From assembly GCF_030286045.1 (NCBI RefSeq), contig NZ_CP127390.1, positions 1,116,001 through 1,180,000 of the forward strand: a DNA stretch of 64,000 nucleotides. The letters are read 5' to 3'. Position numbers and translations under genes: made by a program. The stretch comes from Propionimicrobium sp. PCR01-08-3. GTDB taxonomy: Bacteria; Actinomycetota; Actinomycetes; Propionibacteriales; Propionibacteriaceae. Within the stretch, counting starts at the first letter, position 1. Every line of letters starts with the position of its first letter. Under the pieces are notes generated by a model that had not been told where the DNA came from, ran no database searches, and saw only the letters and a list, made by a program, of their open reading frames with translations. Shown here piece after piece: positions 26,461-36,087 of this stretch.

Positions 26461-29400
26461 ATGAACAGCGACGCTCGTCGCCAACCAAGACCAAATCGTG
26501 ATCAATTGCTGCGCGAGGTGGCGCAGTCTCTTGCCGCCGACGGCGTGCAAGTGGCGGGTCCTGAACGTCTGAGCGAATTCTTGCGGCATTACTTCAAACA
26601 TGCGGACGGTTCGGCGCTGCTGACCCGGCCCGCTCCGATCATCGCACGCTCGCTTCTCCATCACGCCGAACTTGCCTGGCGCAGACTACCGGGCGAGTCT
26701 CACATCGGGCTGTATACCCCCGCTTTGGAGGACGACGGTTGGGAAGCCGGCGGTCACACGGTGCTCACAGTTGTCACCGACGACAAGGACTGGCTGGTCG
26801 ACACCGTCACAATGACCGTATCGCGGCTGGGCTGGGCGGTTCGTGAACTTCTGCATCCGCAATTTAACGTGGTACGCGACGCCGAGGGAAACCTGACCGA
26901 CGTCGTGCACCGCGGCCAGGGAGATTCGTCGATCGCCGAGGCCTGGCTGTGGATCGAGCTGTATCCGCCGGTGGGATCGTCGGCCGCCGACGCCCTGCCG
27001 GAACTGGCCGACGCCATCAATTCGAGCCTGGCCGACTTGGGGGCCGCGGTCGGCGACCATGACGCGATGCAGGCACGGCTATTGAGCGCCGCCGAAGAGG
27101 TCGAAGCGCTGGGTGGCGAGGAGGCGGAGATCACCGCTCAGACGCTGCGCTGGTGCGCCGATGACCGCCTGCTGCTGCTGGGCGCCCGAGACTTCGAGTT
27201 GGCAGATTCCCGGCTCGCACCATTGCCCGAAGGGCTGGGCATTCTTGCCGACGACGATCGGGCGTCGGCAAGTTTCGGCGCGGTTCCCGCCGATGATCAA
27301 TTGCTGGTCATCACCAAGGACTCGGTGCGCTCGACCGTGTTGCGGTCCAGCTATCTCGACTACGTGGCGGTGCATTTGCGGCTGCCCGACGGCCGCCGGA
27401 TAGAGCGCCGCTTCCTGGGCCTCTTCATGACCACGGCCCTGACCGAACCGGTGGCGCGCATTCCTGTGCTGCGTGGCAAGGCACGACAGATCAGTGCCGC
27501 CATCGGCTACGATCGAGCGTCCTATGGTGGACGATCGGTCTCCGCGGCCATCGAGGCGTATCCCCGCGATGACCTCTTCGAGGCGAGCGTCACCGAACTC
27601 GCACCGATCATCGCGAAGATTGTGGAGGCCGAGGACCCTCGCCGCGTCATCACCCAGCTGCGCCCCGGCCGGTGGGGCCGGTTCATCTCCGTGCTGGTTC
27701 ACATGCCGCGCGAACGCTACAACACGACCGTGCGCCAACGCATCGAACAGCTGCTGATGTCGGTGACCGGAGCCGCTTCGTCACAGTGGAGTGTGCAGGT
27801 CTCTGATACCCCGCTGGCCAGCCTGCACGTCACCTTGAAGATGCCGGACGGGCTGCCGCTGCCGGCCGTCGACGAGGAACGACTCGCCATGGCGGTGGAG
27901 GAGGTGTCTCGCAGCTGGGACGATCGCTTCCTACAGATCGCCGAACGCCTCGACAGCTCGCAGCGCGGTGTCGAATACCCGGATGGCTACAAGGAGCAGT
28001 ACACGCCGCTGGAGGCCATCGATGATCTGGTCTCGCTCAATCAGGTGGGCGGGCCCGACGACATGGTTCAGGTCATGTATGTGCCGACTCCGCCCGAGAA
28101 CGGTGTCGATTTCCGCGTCAAGATGTTCCGCGCCGGATCCGAGATGGTGCTCTCGCGGATTCTGCCGCATCTGTCGAGCCTGGGGGTCGACGTCGTGGAC
28201 GAGCGTCCGTTCGACCTGGAACTGCGTGGTGAACAGGCGCATGTCTATGACTTCGGGTTGAGGCTGCCGGGCGGGGCGGAGCGGCTGGACGGCTGGTCGC
28301 ACGCCGATCGTGGTCGTTTCACCGCAGCTGTGGGAGCCAGCTACGCCGGCTTGAGCGAGGCGGACCGGCTGAACCGGCTGGTGACCCAGACCGGGCTTGA
28401 CTGGCGGCAGGTTGGGTTGCTGCGGGCGATCTCGCGTTATCTTCGCCAGCTCGGCACCACTTATTCGCAGCCCTATATCGCGGAGACGCTGAACAAACAC
28501 CAACAGATCACGACCATGCTGATCGAGCTCTTCGAGGCGAAGTTCTCGCCCTGGGCTGCTCCGGACGCTGACCGGGAGCAGCGGGTGAACGAGCTCAGCG
28601 AGCGGGCGCAAGAGGCCATCGACGCCGTCCAGGTGCTGGACGAGGACCGGATGCTGCGGCAATATCTGGATGTCATCGGCGCCATGGTCCGGACGAACTT
28701 CTTCGCCTTGGACGACCCGCTCGGCCCGCCTGATGCTGCTCGCGGTGCGCTGGCCATCAAGATGGAGCCCCGGCAGTTGGGATTCGTCCGAGGTCCGCAA
28801 CCGGCTCATGAGATCTTCGTCTATTCCCCGCAGGTCGAAGGGGTTCATGTCCGGTATGGCAAGGTGGCCCGCGGCGGCATCCGTTGGTCGGATCGCGCGG
28901 AGGACTATCGCACCGAGGTGATGGACCTGGCCAAGGCCCAGACCGTGAAGAATGCGATCATCGTGCCGACCGGCGCCAAGGGCGGCTTCTATCCGCGACG
29001 CTTGGCAGGGCTGGAACCTGCCGCGAGGATCGCAGAGGCCAGGGCGAGCTACGCCAGGTTCATCAAGGCGTTGCTGAGCGTCACCGACAATGTGGCAGGC
29101 GGCGCCCTGCAGCGTCCGGATCGCGTTGTGGCCTGGGATGACGACGATTCCTATCTGGTGGTGGCCGCGGACAAGGGCACGGCCAGCTTCAGCGACATGG
29201 CCAACCGGATTTCGATCGGGCAGGGCTATTGGTTGGGCGATGCCTTCGCGTCCGGCGGGTCGACCGGCTACGACCACAAGAAGATGGGCATCACCGCCAG
29301 AGGTGCCTGGATATCGGTCGAACGTCACCTCGGCGAACTCGGAATCAATCCCGCGAGCCACGACTTCAGCTGCGTGGGGATCGGCGACATGTCCGGCGAC

Positions 29401-31257
29401 GTCTTCGGCAACGGCATGCTGCGATCCGAGCACATCAAGTTGGTGGCGGCGTTCAACCATCGGCACATCTTTCTCGACCCCGATCCCGATCCCGGGATTT
29501 CCTTCGCCGAGCGCTCCCGGTTGTTCGATGCGGGACGCAGTTGGGATGCCTATCGTCCGGACCTCATCAGCACCGGCGGCGGTGTCTACCTGCGCACGGC
29601 GAAGTCGGTCCGGATAACCGGACCGGCCCGCGAGGTGCTCGGCCTGGATTCATCGGTGACCTCGTTGACGCCCAGCGAGCTGATCAGGGCGATCCTGTGT
29701 GCGCCGGTCGATTTGATGTGGAACGGCGGGATCGGCACCTGGGTGAAGGCCACCGGGCAGTCGCACAGCGCGGCCGATGACCGGACCAATGATGCCGTGC
29801 GAGTCAACGCGGGCCAGGTTCGCGCCCGTTGTGTCGGCGAGGGCGGCAACCTGGGCTGGACGCAGGCCGCCCGTGTCGAATACGCCTTGGCCGGCGGCAA
29901 GATCAATACCGATTTCATCGACAATTCCGCCGGTGTCGCGACTTCCGATCACGAGGTCAATATCAAAATCCTGCTGGACGCGGCGGTCCGCAGCGGCAGG
30001 TTGACGACTGACGAGCGCAACATCTTGCTTCAGCAGATGACCGATGAAGTTGCCGACATCGTTCTGCACCAAAATGTGGTGCAGAACAGGGCCTTGGCGA
30101 ATTCGCTGCTGGAAGCACCGGCCAACGCGGGCGTCCATGATGACCTCATCTCGGCAATGGTGACGCAAGGCAGACTGAACCGGGCCCAGGACGGATTGCC
30201 CTCCAGCGAGCAGCTTGCCGCCCGGTCAGCCACCGGTCATGGATTGACCGATCCGGAACTCGCAATGGTGTTGACCACGGTGAAGAACGCGCTGTGCGAC
30301 GAGCTGCTGGAAAGTGACCTGCCGGACGATCCCTATCTGGCTGACCGCCTGGTCAAGTACTTCCCGGCGCCCTTGCGGGAGCGATTCGCGGATCTGATGA
30401 CCGAGCATCCGCTGGCCCGCCAGATCATCAGCACCGTCGCGGTCAATCGATTTGTCGATTCGCAGGGCATGAGTGCCGCGCACCGGCTGGCGACCGAGAC
30501 CGGGACCGGATCCGCAGATATCGTGCGTGCCCAATTGGTGGCTCGCAATCTGATGAACGCCGGCGGGCAGGAGACCGCACTGGCGGGCTCCCAGGTGAAT
30601 CCCGCGACCCAGACGCTGCTCAGGGTGCGTATCAGGCATCTCATCGAGCGCGCCACCAGGTGGATTCTGCAGACCTATCGCGGCGGCATCGATATCGAGA
30701 AGATCGTGGCCGAGCTGAAACCTGGCGTGAATGCGGTGGCCGCCGAGCTGCCCGAACTCATCACCAGCGCAGAACACGAACGCTACGAGGCAAGCGTGCA
30801 CGAGATGGTGGGCCGCGGCGTCGACGCCGAACTGGCCGAGAAACTGGCGCGATGGTCGCTATCGGCGGCGGCCTTGCCGATCGTGCGGATATCTCGCAAA
30901 TATCGGCGTGACGAGGCCGAATGCGCCCAGGTCTATTTCCAGCTGAGTGAGCGTCTGGGGATCGAGCGGGCGTTGCGGCGTTCGCTCGACCTGCCGCGGG
31001 TCGGCCGCTGGGAGATCATGGCCAGGGCAGCGGTGCGCGACGAGTTGATGAGTGCCCAGGCGGCGCTCACCGGGGCCGCGCTGACATTCGCCGGCGATAC
31101 GCTGAACGGTGCCGATGAGATCGTGTCCGCCTGGTGGCAGGAAAACCCCGAGGCCGAACGCCAGCAGGCAATACTGGACGAGCTTGCCTCGGGCCCGGTG
31201 GATTTGGCCCGGATGTCGGTAGCGGTCGCCTCGCTGCGTGGCCTGCTCGACAAATAG
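26461..31257 (+). CDS. NAD-dependent glutamate dehydrogenase, large (about 180 kDa) class
   Basis: 1598 aa from ATG 26461 with a GGAG site; the upstream in-frame extension is untypical. It converts glutamate to 2-oxoglutarate and ammonia using NAD. The regulatory N-terminal half carries ACT-like segments. The catalytic part begins near residue 780 with GKVARGGIRWSDRAEDYRTE and VPTGAKGGFYPRR, holding substrate-binding Lys residues. GIGDMSGDVFGNGML is the NAD-domain signature. Length matches the family (about 1600). The PHP gene follows after 14 bases. Confidence 0.94.
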   Translation: MNSDARRQPRPNRDQLLREVAQSLAADGVQVAGPERLSEFLRHYFKHADGSALLTRPAPIIARSLLHHAELAWRRLPGESHIGLYTPALEDDGWEAGGHTVLTVVTDDKDWLVDTVTMTVSRLGWAVRELLHPQFNVVRDAEGNLTDVVHRGQGDSSIAEAWLWIELYPPVGSSAADALPELADAINSSLADLGAAVGDHDAMQARLLSAAEEVEALGGEEAEITAQTLRWCADDRLLLLGARDFELADSRLAPLPEGLGILADDDRASASFGAVPADDQLLVITKDSVRSTVLRSSYLDYVAVHLRLPDGRRIERRFLGLFMTTALTEPVARIPVLRGKARQISAAIGYDRASYGGRSVSAAIEAYPRDDLFEASVTELAPIIAKIVEAEDPRRVITQLRPGRWGRFISVLVHMPRERYNTTVRQRIEQLLMSVTGAASSQWSVQVSDTPLASLHVTLKMPDGLPLPAVDEERLAMAVEEVSRSWDDRFLQIAERLDSSQRGVEYPDGYKEQYTPLEAIDDLVSLNQVGGPDDMVQVMYVPTPPENGVDFRVKMFRAGSEMVLSRILPHLSSLGVDVVDERPFDLELRGEQAHVYDFGLRLPGGAERLDGWSHADRGRFTAAVGASYAGLSEADRLNRLVTQTGLDWRQVGLLRAISRYLRQLGTTYSQPYIAETLNKHQQITTMLIELFEAKFSPWAAPDADREQRVNELSERAQEAIDAVQVLDEDRMLRQYLDVIGAMVRTNFFALDDPLGPPDAARGALAIKMEPRQLGFVRGPQPAHEIFVYSPQVEGVHVRYGKVARGGIRWSDRAEDYRTEVMDLAKAQTVKNAIIVPTGAKGGFYPRRLAGLEPAARIAEARASYARFIKALLSVTDNVAGGALQRPDRVVAWDDDDSYLVVAADKGTASFSDMANRISIGQGYWLGDAFASGGSTGYDHKKMGITARGAWISVERHLGELGINPASHDFSCVGIGDMSGDVFGNGMLRSEHIKLVAAFNHRHIFLDPDPDPGISFAERSRLFDAGRSWDAYRPDLISTGGGVYLRTAKSVRITGPAREVLGLDSSVTSLTPSELIRAILCAPVDLMWNGGIGTWVKATGQSHSAADDRTNDAVRVNAGQVRARCVGEGGNLGWTQAARVEYALAGGKINTDFIDNSAGVATSDHEVNIKILLDAAVRSGRLTTDERNILLQQMTDEVADIVLHQNVVQNRALANSLLEAPANAGVHDDLISAMVTQGRLNRAQDGLPSSEQLAARSATGHGLTDPELAMVLTTVKNALCDELLESDLPDDPYLADRLVKYFPAPLRERFADLMTEHPLARQIISTVAVNRFVDSQGMSAAHRLATETGTGSADIVRAQLVARNLMNAGGQETALAGSQVNPATQTLLRVRIRHLIERATRWILQTYRGGIDIEKIVAELKPGVNAVAAELPELITSAEHERYEASVHEMVGRGVDAELAEKLARWSLSAAALPIVRISRKYRRDEAECAQVYFQLSERLGIERALRRSLDLPRVGRWEIMARAAVRDELMSAQAALTGAALTFAGDTLNGADEIVSAWWQENPEAERQQAILDELASGPVDLARMSVAVASLRGLLDK

Positions 31258-31271
31258 AGAGGAGTTCAGCA

Positions 31272-32129
31272 ATGCGGATCGACCTGCATACGCACTCATG
31301 GGTTTCGGACGGCACCGACAGCCCCACCAGGCTGGTGCTGAATGCACAGCGTGCCGGGCTTGATGTGGTCGCCCTCACCGATCACGACACCTTGGCAGGA
31401 CTGGACGAGGCCAGAGAAGCCGGACGCAGGATCGGCGTGCGGGTGGTGCCGGGCGTCGAATTGAGTGCGAGGCTGCACGGCGGGGACGTCCATCTGCTCG
31501 GATACGGGCCACGTCGCGATAACGAAGAGTTCAACGCCGAGCTGAACAGGCTGCGATCCGGACGCCGGGATCGGTTGCCGAAGATGTTGGCCAAACTGGC
31601 GGATCTGGGCATGCCGCTCACCGTCGAAGACGTCCGGGCGCAGGTGAAGGACGCGGAGACGTCGCTGGGGCGTCCACATGTGGCGGACGCGATGGTGGCG
31701 AAGGGGTACGTGGCGAACCGCGACGAGGCCTTCGCGAAGTATCTTGACAGCAGTGCACCGGCCTATGTTTCTCGTCCGACCATCGAGCTGGCCGCCGGCA
31801 TCGATCTGCTGCACCGGGCAGGTGCGGCTGCGGTGATCGCGCATCCGGGTATTCGCGGCATGGACGATTATCTGACCGGCGACGACGTGAAACAGATGGC
31901 CATCGAACACGGCCTGGACGGGATCGAAGTGGACTATCCGCTGCATGATGCGGAAACCCGTGAGCTTTATCACCGGCTGGGGGAGCGTCTCGGACTGGTA
32001 CGGACCGGATCGAGCGACTATCACGGCGCGGGGAAGATCGACCACGACCTGGGTTGTGAGACGACGCGAGAATCTGCCCTGCGCGCGTTGTATGCCAGGA
32101 TCAGGAGTCACGGGGGAGTGACGGAATAG
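31272..32129 (+). CDS. PHP-domain phosphoesterase
   Basis: 285 aa from ATG 31272 with AGAGGAG seven bases upstream. Metal-binding motifs are in order: DLHTHSWVSDG, ALTDHDT, PGVELSA, AAVIAHPG and SSDYHG. The arrangement matches YciV/TrpH-like 3',5'-nucleoside bisphosphate phosphatases, which remove 3'-phosphoadenosine 5'-phosphate or degrade short RNA ends. It is cotranscribed with the glutamate dehydrogenase gene by spacing. The exact substrate is inferred from the family. Confidence 0.88.
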   Translation: MRIDLHTHSWVSDGTDSPTRLVLNAQRAGLDVVALTDHDTLAGLDEAREAGRRIGVRVVPGVELSARLHGGDVHLLGYGPRRDNEEFNAELNRLRSGRRDRLPKMLAKLADLGMPLTVEDVRAQVKDAETSLGRPHVADAMVAKGYVANRDEAFAKYLDSSAPAYVSRPTIELAAGIDLLHRAGAAAVIAHPGIRGMDDYLTGDDVKQMAIEHGLDGIEVDYPLHDAETRELYHRLGERLGLVRTGSSDYHGAGKIDHDLGCETTRESALRALYARIRSHGGVTE

Positions 32130-32351
32130 GGCTTCTTCCGCCACCGAGTGCTCAGCGGGCGAGTGACTTCTTGGCCGGTTGCCGCACCGGATGGCCTGGA
32201 GTCTCGGTTCGCGTCCCGCCTGCCTTTGGGTAGGACCCGCGGCCGGGACGCCTGGTCGCTCCTCGCGGAGTCCGGCACCCTTGGCGGCTGTTCGAATCCT
32301 GACAGTTCGGGGCCAAGAAGTCGGTGTGATGAGCCGGTGGCGTCGTGCTAG

Positions 32352-32394
32352 TAGAATGATCGCGCTCGGCCGCCCGGCTATTCGGGTCGGCCGG
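32352..32394 (+). promoter_or_regulatory. trpS promoter candidate and leader hairpin
   Basis: TAGAAT (32352-32357) could be a -10. Ten bases on, a 10-bp hairpin with one bulged T (32367-32376/32383-32393, loop GCTATT) would lie at the 5' end of the transcript, about ten bases before the Shine-Dalgarno. No T-box or short Trp-rich leader peptide is visible. The 5' part of the 290-base spacer (32130-32351) shows no gene. Confidence 0.4.
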
Positions 32395-32419
32395 AAGGAC
32401 CGAGAAGGAGTGCGTGACC

Positions 32420-33541
32420 ATGACCTCAGGTGATCTGCCCACAAGTTCGGCGGAATCTGGTGATGGCCTCGCGTCGTCCGTCGATGGATCGCTTCGGGCC
32501 AGCCTGCGGCGAAGCGAACACATCGAGGCGGATCTCGAGATCCATCCCGAGCGTTACCGGATGCTCACCGGAGATCGTCCGACCGGCAAATTGCATCTCG
32601 GACACTACTTCGGGTCTCTGAGCAACCGCGTCCGGCTACAAAACCTCGGCCTCGATTCATGGGTTCTGATCGCCGACTATCAGGTGATCTATGACCGTGA
32701 TGGCGTAGGCGACCTGAAAGCCAATGTCTACTCGGCTATCGCCGACTATCTGGCTGCGGGCATCGACCCGGCGCGGTCCACCATCTTCGCTCACTCCGCG
32801 GTGGCCTCCCTGAACCAGCTCTTGCTTCCGTTCCTCTCATTGGTGACCGATTCCGAGCTACGCCGTAACCCCACCGTCAAGGACGAGCTGGCGAACTCGG
32901 ATCGTCCGATGAGTGGGCTGATGCTGACCTTCCCGGTGCACCAGGCTGCCGACATCATGTTCTGCAAGGCAAACGTGGTGCCGGTCGGAAAGGACCAGCT
33001 GCCCCACCTGGAACTGACCCGATTGATCGCCAAACGTTTCGATGAGCGCTATGGGCGGGCGAATCCCGATCAGCAGGTGTTCCCCCTCGCGGACGCTTTG
33101 TTGTCGCCGGCGCCGAACATTCTCGGCCTGGACGGTACCAAGATGAGCAAGTCGCGCGGAAACGTGATCGAGATCGGGATGAGCGCCGAACAGACTGCCA
33201 AACTGATCAAGAAGGCCAAGACCGACTCCGATCGGCACATCAGCTATGACCCGGAGAATCGCCCCGAGGTGTCGAATCTGTTGTTGCTGGCGGCACTGGC
33301 GACCGGCGGCGATCCCGCCCGGATCGCGGACGAGATCGGCGACGGTGGTGGCGGTGGCTTGAAGAAGCTGGTCACCGAGGCCATCAACGAGCACCTGGCC
33401 CCGGTCCGGGCGCGCCGCACCGAACTGATGGCCGACCCAGGCTATCTGGAACAGGTGCTGCATGCCGGAAACGAGAAGGCGACCCAGGTTGCCGACCAGA
33501 CCCTGTCCGAAGTCCGCAAAGCCATGCAGATGGACTACTGA
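32420..33541 (+). CDS. trpS: Tryptophanyl-tRNA synthetase
   Basis: 373 aa from ATG 32420, nine bases after GAAGGAG; GTG 32414 is possible but only three bases from it. Class I synthetase charging tRNA-Trp: HIGH-type motif in GDRPTGKLHLGHYFGSL and the KMSKS loop in GTKMSKSRGN. It carries a polar N-terminal extension of about 45 residues before the catalytic core. The core wording (RPTGKLHLGHYFGS) belongs to the TrpRS clade distinct from the E. coli type (QPTGELHLGNY), from recalled patterns. Confidence 0.93.
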   Translation: MTSGDLPTSSAESGDGLASSVDGSLRASLRRSEHIEADLEIHPERYRMLTGDRPTGKLHLGHYFGSLSNRVRLQNLGLDSWVLIADYQVIYDRDGVGDLKANVYSAIADYLAAGIDPARSTIFAHSAVASLNQLLLPFLSLVTDSELRRNPTVKDELANSDRPMSGLMLTFPVHQAADIMFCKANVVPVGKDQLPHLELTRLIAKRFDERYGRANPDQQVFPLADALLSPAPNILGLDGTKMSKSRGNVIEIGMSAEQTAKLIKKAKTDSDRHISYDPENRPEVSNLLLLAALATGGDPARIADEIGDGGGGGLKKLVTEAINEHLAPVRARRTELMADPGYLEQVLHAGNEKATQVADQTLSEVRKAMQMDY

Positions 33542-33656
33542 ACCCGGCTCAGTAGAGTACTTCCGCATCATTGCTCGACGGATCCGTCAGGCGCCTGCCC
33601 TCTTATCTGTGAACGTCTGGGACACGCGCCGCCCGGGCTTACGGAACAGAACAAAG

Positions 33657-33691
33657 CGGAGGGCTGATGAGATGGTCTCATTAGCCCTCCG
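33657..33691. terminator. Bidirectional terminator, 16-bp stem
   Basis: 16-bp stem with one G-T pair (33657-33672/33676-33691) and loop TGG, between convergent trpS and the SDR gene. CTTGTTGTATT follows on the plus strand and CTTTGTTCTGTT on the minus strand. Confidence 0.88.
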
Positions 33692-33729
33692 CTTGTTGTA
33701 TTGGATGATTGCCGGCAAGCAGATCAGGC

Positions 33730-34491
33730 TCAGCTGAAGTAGGCGGCACCGTTGATGTCGATGGTGGCACCGGAGACGAATCCGGACGCCTGTGGATTCG
33801 CCAGGAAGACGACCGGCCCCGCGACATCGGCGGGATAGCCGGGCTTCTTCAGGGCGATGCCCTGGATGGCTGCGGCGCGTCCTTCGGCAGTGTTGAACAG
33901 TTCGTGGAACGGCGTGTCGAGAATCAGCCCCGGAGCGACGGCGTTCACGCGGATCTGCCGGGGTGCAAACTCCTTGGCCCAGGCCTTGGTCAACCCGATC
34001 ATGGCGGCCTTCGACGCACCGTAAACCGACGCCCCGTCGCCTCCGCCGTTCTCACCTGCCAGGGACGCGATGTTGACGACCGACGAGCCATCGGTCAGGT
34101 GCTTGAGTGCTGCGCGGGTCACCAGGAAAGCACTGGTCAGGTTGACGTCGAGCACGGTGCGCCACAGGTCGAGCGACATATCTTCGACGCTGGAGCGTTG
34201 CACCATGCCGCCCGCATTGTTCACCAGCACATCCAGGCCGCCGAGTCTCTCGGCGACCTCGGTGACCACGGCGTTGACCTGGTCCTCATCGGTGGCGTCC
34301 AGCTGAACCGCCAACGGACGGCGTCCGCCCGCCCCGGCGATCTCGTCGAGGAGCGCGTCGTCCGGCCGGTGACTGTTCCAGGTGAACGCGACCCGAGCGC
34401 CGAGTTCGGCGAAGCTCTTCACGATCCCCAGCCCGATGCCGACGCCGCCACCGGTAACGAGAACACGCTTGTCAGTGAAATCGAATGTCAT
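33730..34491 (-). CDS. SDR-family oxidoreductase
   Basis: 253 aa from ATG 34491; a GTG at 34497 that overlaps the helicase stop (GTGA) is an alternative start. Classical SDR: TGGGVGIGLGI cofactor motif, NNAGG, catalytic Ser in NIASLAG, Tyr/Lys in YGASKAAMIGL, and PGLILDTPF. The WNSHRPDD segment after strand two, lacking an early Asp, would suit NADP. Substrate unknown. It is immediately downstream of and probably coupled to the DEAD-box helicase gene, an unexpected pairing. Confidence 0.87.
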   Translation of the reverse strand: MTFDFTDKRVLVTGGGVGIGLGIVKSFAELGARVAFTWNSHRPDDALLDEIAGAGGRRPLAVQLDATDEDQVNAVVTEVAERLGGLDVLVNNAGGMVQRSSVEDMSLDLWRTVLDVNLTSAFLVTRAALKHLTDGSSVVNIASLAGENGGGDGASVYGASKAAMIGLTKAWAKEFAPRQIRVNAVAPGLILDTPFHELFNTAEGRAAAIQGIALKKPGYPADVAGPVVFLANPQASGFVSGATIDINGAAYFS

Positions 34492-34493
34492 GG

Positions 34494-35948
34494 TCACGAT
34501 TCTGCATCACGTTGCACGACCTCGCCATTGCGGCGGCGGACCCGCTTGCGGTGCGGCCTGTCGGACTTCTTGTCGTCCGACTTCTTGTTGCCGTCGCGGT
34601 GGTGGTCGTCGTGGCGTTCACGGTCGTGCTTTTTGCCGTGCTTGGCTCCCTTGCCGTGGCCATCGCGGTGGGAGTGATCGGGGCGCTCCTTGGGCTTGGC
34701 GCCGGGCAGGCGTCCTTTGATGCCTTCGGGAATCTGCAGATCGGCAAGCAACTGGGGAGTCGTCGAATAGGTTTCCTGGAGATCAGTGAAATCGAGGCCC
34801 AACGCCTTGTTGATCACCTTCCACATGGTCACATCCGACCAGTCGACCAGGGTGATCGCGACTCCGGAATGCCCGGCACGGCCGGTGCGTCCGATGCGGT
34901 GGACGTACTGCTTCGCATCGTCGGGAACCTCGTAGTTGATCACGTGGGTGACGCCCTCGACGTCAATGCCGCGAGCCGCCACATCGGTGGCAACCAAGAC
35001 CTTGATCTTGTCCTTGCGGAACTTCTTCAGCGTGCGCTCGCGACGATCCTGACTGAGATCCCCATGAATCGCGGCAGCATCGAATCCTCGATCTTCCAAT
35101 TCATCGGCGAGCCGCTGGGCTGCGCGTTTCGTTCGGGTGAACACCATCACCTTGCCGACATTCGGTGCCTGGAGGAGCTTGCCGATGATTTCCGGCTTGT
35201 CGAGCTCATGCGCCTGGTAGACGAATTGAGTGGTGTCGGGAACCGTCGCCTGGGCGTCCTGCCCCTCGGCACGCACATGCACGGGGTGGTTCAGATGGGT
35301 GCGCGCGAGAGCGACGATCTGGGAGGGCATCGTGGCGCTGAACATCAGCGTCTGCCGCGACTGCGGGGTCATAGAGGTGAGCTTCTCGACATCGGGAAGG
35401 AAACCCAGGTCGAGCATCTCGTCCGCCTCGTCCAAGACCATGATCTGCACATGAGACAGATCGAGGCTGCGCCGGTGAGCCAGATCGAGCAGGCGTCCGG
35501 GGGTGCCGACCACCACGTCGACTCCGGAGCGCAGCGTCTCCAGCTGCTCGTCATAGCTGACGCCGCCGTAGATGGTGAGGATGCGTGCTCCCAGCACTCG
35601 GGCCGCTGTGACAAGGTCAGAACTCACCTGCAGGGCCAACTCGCGGGTCGGCGCCATGACCAGTGCCTGTGGCTTGCCATAAAACTCGAAATCTTCGAAG
35701 TTGTCGCTATCCGGCAAGGTCAGGCGCTGGAGCAAGGGGGTGCCGAAGGCGAGCGTCTTGCCGGTGCCGGTGCGGGCCTGTCCGATGAGGTCGGCGCCGG
35801 TGAGCGCGATCGGAATGGCCAATTCTTGAATGGGGAAGGGGTGAGTGATGCCTTCATCCGCCAGGGCCTCGACGATCGGAGCGGCGATGCCCAGCTCTGC
35901 GAACGTGGTGGGTGCTGCGTTGTCGGCAATGATGTCAGTGTCAGTCAT
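34494..35948 (-). CDS. DEAD-box RNA helicase (RhlE-like)
   Basis: 484 aa from ATG 35948; earlier in-frame ATGs exist without better sites. Motifs in order: Q motif (HPFPIQELAIP), Walker A ARTGTGKT, VLDEADEML, SAT in MFSATMPS, ARGIDVEGV and HRIGRTGRAG. The C-terminal tail of about 65 residues is very rich in His, Lys, Arg and Asp, likely an RNA-binding tail. Corresponds by synteny to Rv3211, next to the ferritin-like gene. Role: ribosome assembly or RNA remodelling. Confidence 0.92.
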   Translation of the reverse strand: MTDTDIIADNAAPTTFAELGIAAPIVEALADEGITHPFPIQELAIPIALTGADLIGQARTGTGKTLAFGTPLLQRLTLPDSDNFEDFEFYGKPQALVMAPTRELALQVSSDLVTAARVLGARILTIYGGVSYDEQLETLRSGVDVVVGTPGRLLDLAHRRSLDLSHVQIMVLDEADEMLDLGFLPDVEKLTSMTPQSRQTLMFSATMPSQIVALARTHLNHPVHVRAEGQDAQATVPDTTQFVYQAHELDKPEIIGKLLQAPNVGKVMVFTRTKRAAQRLADELEDRGFDAAAIHGDLSQDRRERTLKKFRKDKIKVLVATDVAARGIDVEGVTHVINYEVPDDAKQYVHRIGRTGRAGHSGVAITLVDWSDVTMWKVINKALGLDFTDLQETYSTTPQLLADLQIPEGIKGRLPGAKPKERPDHSHRDGHGKGAKHGKKHDRERHDDHHRDGNKKSDDKKSDRPHRKRVRRRNGEVVQRDAES

Positions 35949-36087
35949 ATAGCTGTCTCTCGGGTCCGCCTCCATAGCGGAAACTTCGGGGGCGCGAAAT
36001 GCGCCTGAGCGCAAGTCTAACCTTTACCGCCGAATCCCGGCGCGTGCCGCGCAGCATCGGCGGGCGAGTCACCATATCCTTGGGATC

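Noticed and set aside
27931-29466. 511-codon minus-strand frame within the glutamate dehydrogenase gene
   Set aside because: Antisense shadow; no recognisable domain.
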